A stretch of DNA of 64,000 nt from Strigops habroptila (taxonomy: Eukaryota > Chordata > Aves > Psittaciformes > Psittacidae), in contig NC_044283.2 in assembly GCF_004027225.2 (NCBI RefSeq), positions 19,176,992 through 19,240,991 on the forward strand, read 5' to 3'. Below are positions 49,974-64,000 of this stretch, piece by piece (the first letter of the stretch is position 1; each line of letters opens with the position of its first letter). The position numbers and the translations under genes were made by a program. The notes beneath the pieces were generated by a model, which made no database searches, was not told the origin of the DNA, and saw nothing but the letters and a program-made list of their open reading frames with translations.

Positions 49974-51939
49974 TTTATTTGGTTTCAGGATATCATTCAT
50001 CAAATGTTTATTTTAGCTGCTACTGTGCACCTCCCTAAACTCTCGTAACCATAGTTCTAATGTTTGCATTCTAGGACTAGTCATCTAAATCAATAATTTC
50101 TACTCATTCAGGCACAGAACAGCAATATCAAAAACCAGGAAGAAAGGTATCACTAAGGCCTTGTGGTTTTCAATGGCTACTCCAGTATACTGAATACTGA
50201 GGCAGTGAGCTGCAGAGTTTTGGCTCTCAAGCTTGTGCAAGAGTTTTACTGACTGGAAAAACTGAGGTATAACATGATCCGAAATTAAATTAAAAAAGGA
50301 CAGGGGAAGACTGAGAGAGAGAAAGGAAAGAAAAATGCATTTACACCTCCTTATAGCCACAAGGACTCAGTGGCCAACTTATATTACATTTCTCCTAGGA
50401 TGTGTTTGCACAGCAAATAACAACTGTGACTGTAGTCCGGGGAGCCATACCTTCACAAGCTTAAGCAATCTAACGTGTAACTGCAGCAATAACCACGTAG
50501 AAATAGCAGTTCAATTTAAGCTTAAGATACAATGGACCTCACTAAGTGAGAGCACCTTCATGGCAATTAGCATATCATTAACTTCTGCATATTAACATCA
50601 GCTCTTGTGTCAATTCATTTGAACACGCTGGATAGACAATCCTTTTAAGAGCACCAAGATTTTGATTAAGCAATTTACAGAGAGGGCTCTGAAGGATACA
50701 TGTCTCAGATCCCACCAAAGTAATGTGAATACTTCCTGACATTTAGAACTCATTAATTGTGGTACCCAAGTATCACTCCATTACAGACAAAGGAAATGTC
50801 TTTGAACACGAGGCTCACTTTGAACAGTAAATGACAAAAATTACATATAATGTAGTAACTGCATTTAAAAATAACTAAAAGTTTTGCAAGCTACAGCACT
50901 GTCACTCCAGGGATATGGAACCTTTGTTTCAGGAACAGACTCTGAACCTATTGTTTGCTTAATGAACTGAAATCAGCAACTGCACACAGACACAGGAGCA
51001 ACAGTGCCAATGGCAAGAGGCACTTCAGAAGTGGAAGTCTATAAATTTCAATAACAATGGACTGAAAATGCCAAAATACCCTCAGGTATCACTGGCTCTT
51101 GAAATGGCTGTATTAATCCCACAAGGCATTCCTGCTTTTCAGTGGGTCTCTGACCTGATCACCCTACCAAAGAGAAGATGAAATAGAAAAAAATAAAAAG
51201 ATTAAAAAAACCCCACCCCTGTACCTCTCCATTCCACAACACCTTGCTTTCGTTATTAGAATTCCTGTGGGTTGCTGAACTATGTAAATGCTTCCAAGAG
51301 CTCAGTGCTGACAGGCTATGAGGTATTCTAGGTTTTTCTTTGCTGCTGAGGGCTGCTTTGTTCTAGGTAGTTCATAAGAGGTGAGAACAGCTGAAAAACA
51401 CTACTATTCCAACTCCATCACTTCCTCAAGCAGTTTTAACACTGTATTTCATTAAGGACTATCCCAACACTTAAGTAAGTCTGAAAAGAAATGAAACTTA
51501 AAAAGTGTGCTGATGCAAAACAAGAGATATTTTGAGAGCAATGAAACATTTCTTGCTGGATGGTCTATACCTAGTAAGGAATTCAATCATTGCCACAGAA
51601 AATCTTGTTAATCAAAAACAAGTAAATAAGCATTCTGTGGTTTGCTGAACACTGGTTCAGCCACCCACAGACTGAAGGGTCAGCTCAAGGTCTTTATGAA
51701 CGTAAAGCTTTACTTTGGCAGATATTAAGCACATTTGTATGTTGCAAAAAACTTGTGTCTGGCCCTCTGTCTTAGAGAATCACCTCCTTTCTTTAAAGCT
51801 GAGTTTCACCCAACTTTTTGTTGTTGTTTTCAGATCAGGAATAAATTTTCTCCACTGCAGATTCACAATGCTAACCCATTACAAACCTGACATACTTCAA
51901 ACAAGAGCGTATTTTCCTGTGTTACCAAATGTGTATCTT
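49974..51939 (-). other. SEPSECS: Possible SEPSECS 3' UTR
   Basis: No AATAAA is seen on the minus strand close behind the stop. The first clear ones are at 50012-50007 and 49979-49974, which would give a UTR of about 1.9-2.0 kb. An AT-rich stretch with no gene of its own. The extent is a guess from these signals. Confidence 0.3.

Positions 51940-64000
<12,061 letters not shown>

Overview
This window is vertebrate nuclear DNA and almost certainly from a bird. It holds long stretches of non-coding sequence, split genes with GT-AG introns, truncated CR1 LINE copies with the usual avian 3' tail, and the neighbouring genes LGI2 and SEPSECS on the same strand. I recall the same gene order from human 4p15.2. 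I cannot name the species from the sequence alone.

Layout. Positions 1 to about 6,880 are intergenic, with three CR1 fragments. Positions ~6,885-10,029 are the probable long 3' UTR of LGI2, with poly(A) signal candidates at 6903 and 9038. LGI2 (minus strand, coding 26640 down to 10030) is complete: eight coding exons, all junctions GT-AG and phase-consistent, encoding a predicted 538-residue secreted protein. Its order is signal peptide, cysteine-rich LRR N-cap, four 24-residue LRRs each on its own 72-bp exon, LRR C-cap, then EPTP beta-propeller repeats. The start lies in a CpG island (about 26,400-26,850) that also carries a G-rich run and a striking 37-bp inverted repeat. A CR1 tail sits about 60 bp beyond that repeat. 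From 27.2 to about 50 kb is gene-poor intergenic DNA with one long CR1 copy (28.0-28.9 kb), one short CR1 tail (34.5 kb) and simple repeats. From about 50 to 64 kb lies the 3' half of SEPSECS (minus strand): the last five coding exons, including the PLP-lysine exon. The first ~268 codons lie beyond the right edge.

The two genes do unrelated jobs: LGI2 is a secreted neuronal ligand, and SEPSECS makes Sec-tRNA for selenoproteins. They share only strand and conserved neighbourhood. I found no operon-like organisation, no CRISPR array, no intact mobile element and no convincing new gene. The best candidate for something unusual is the long hairpin-forming repeat in the LGI2 promoter/5' UTR region. 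Exon positions were worked out by hand from splice sites, reading phase and recalled family sequences; no search was run.
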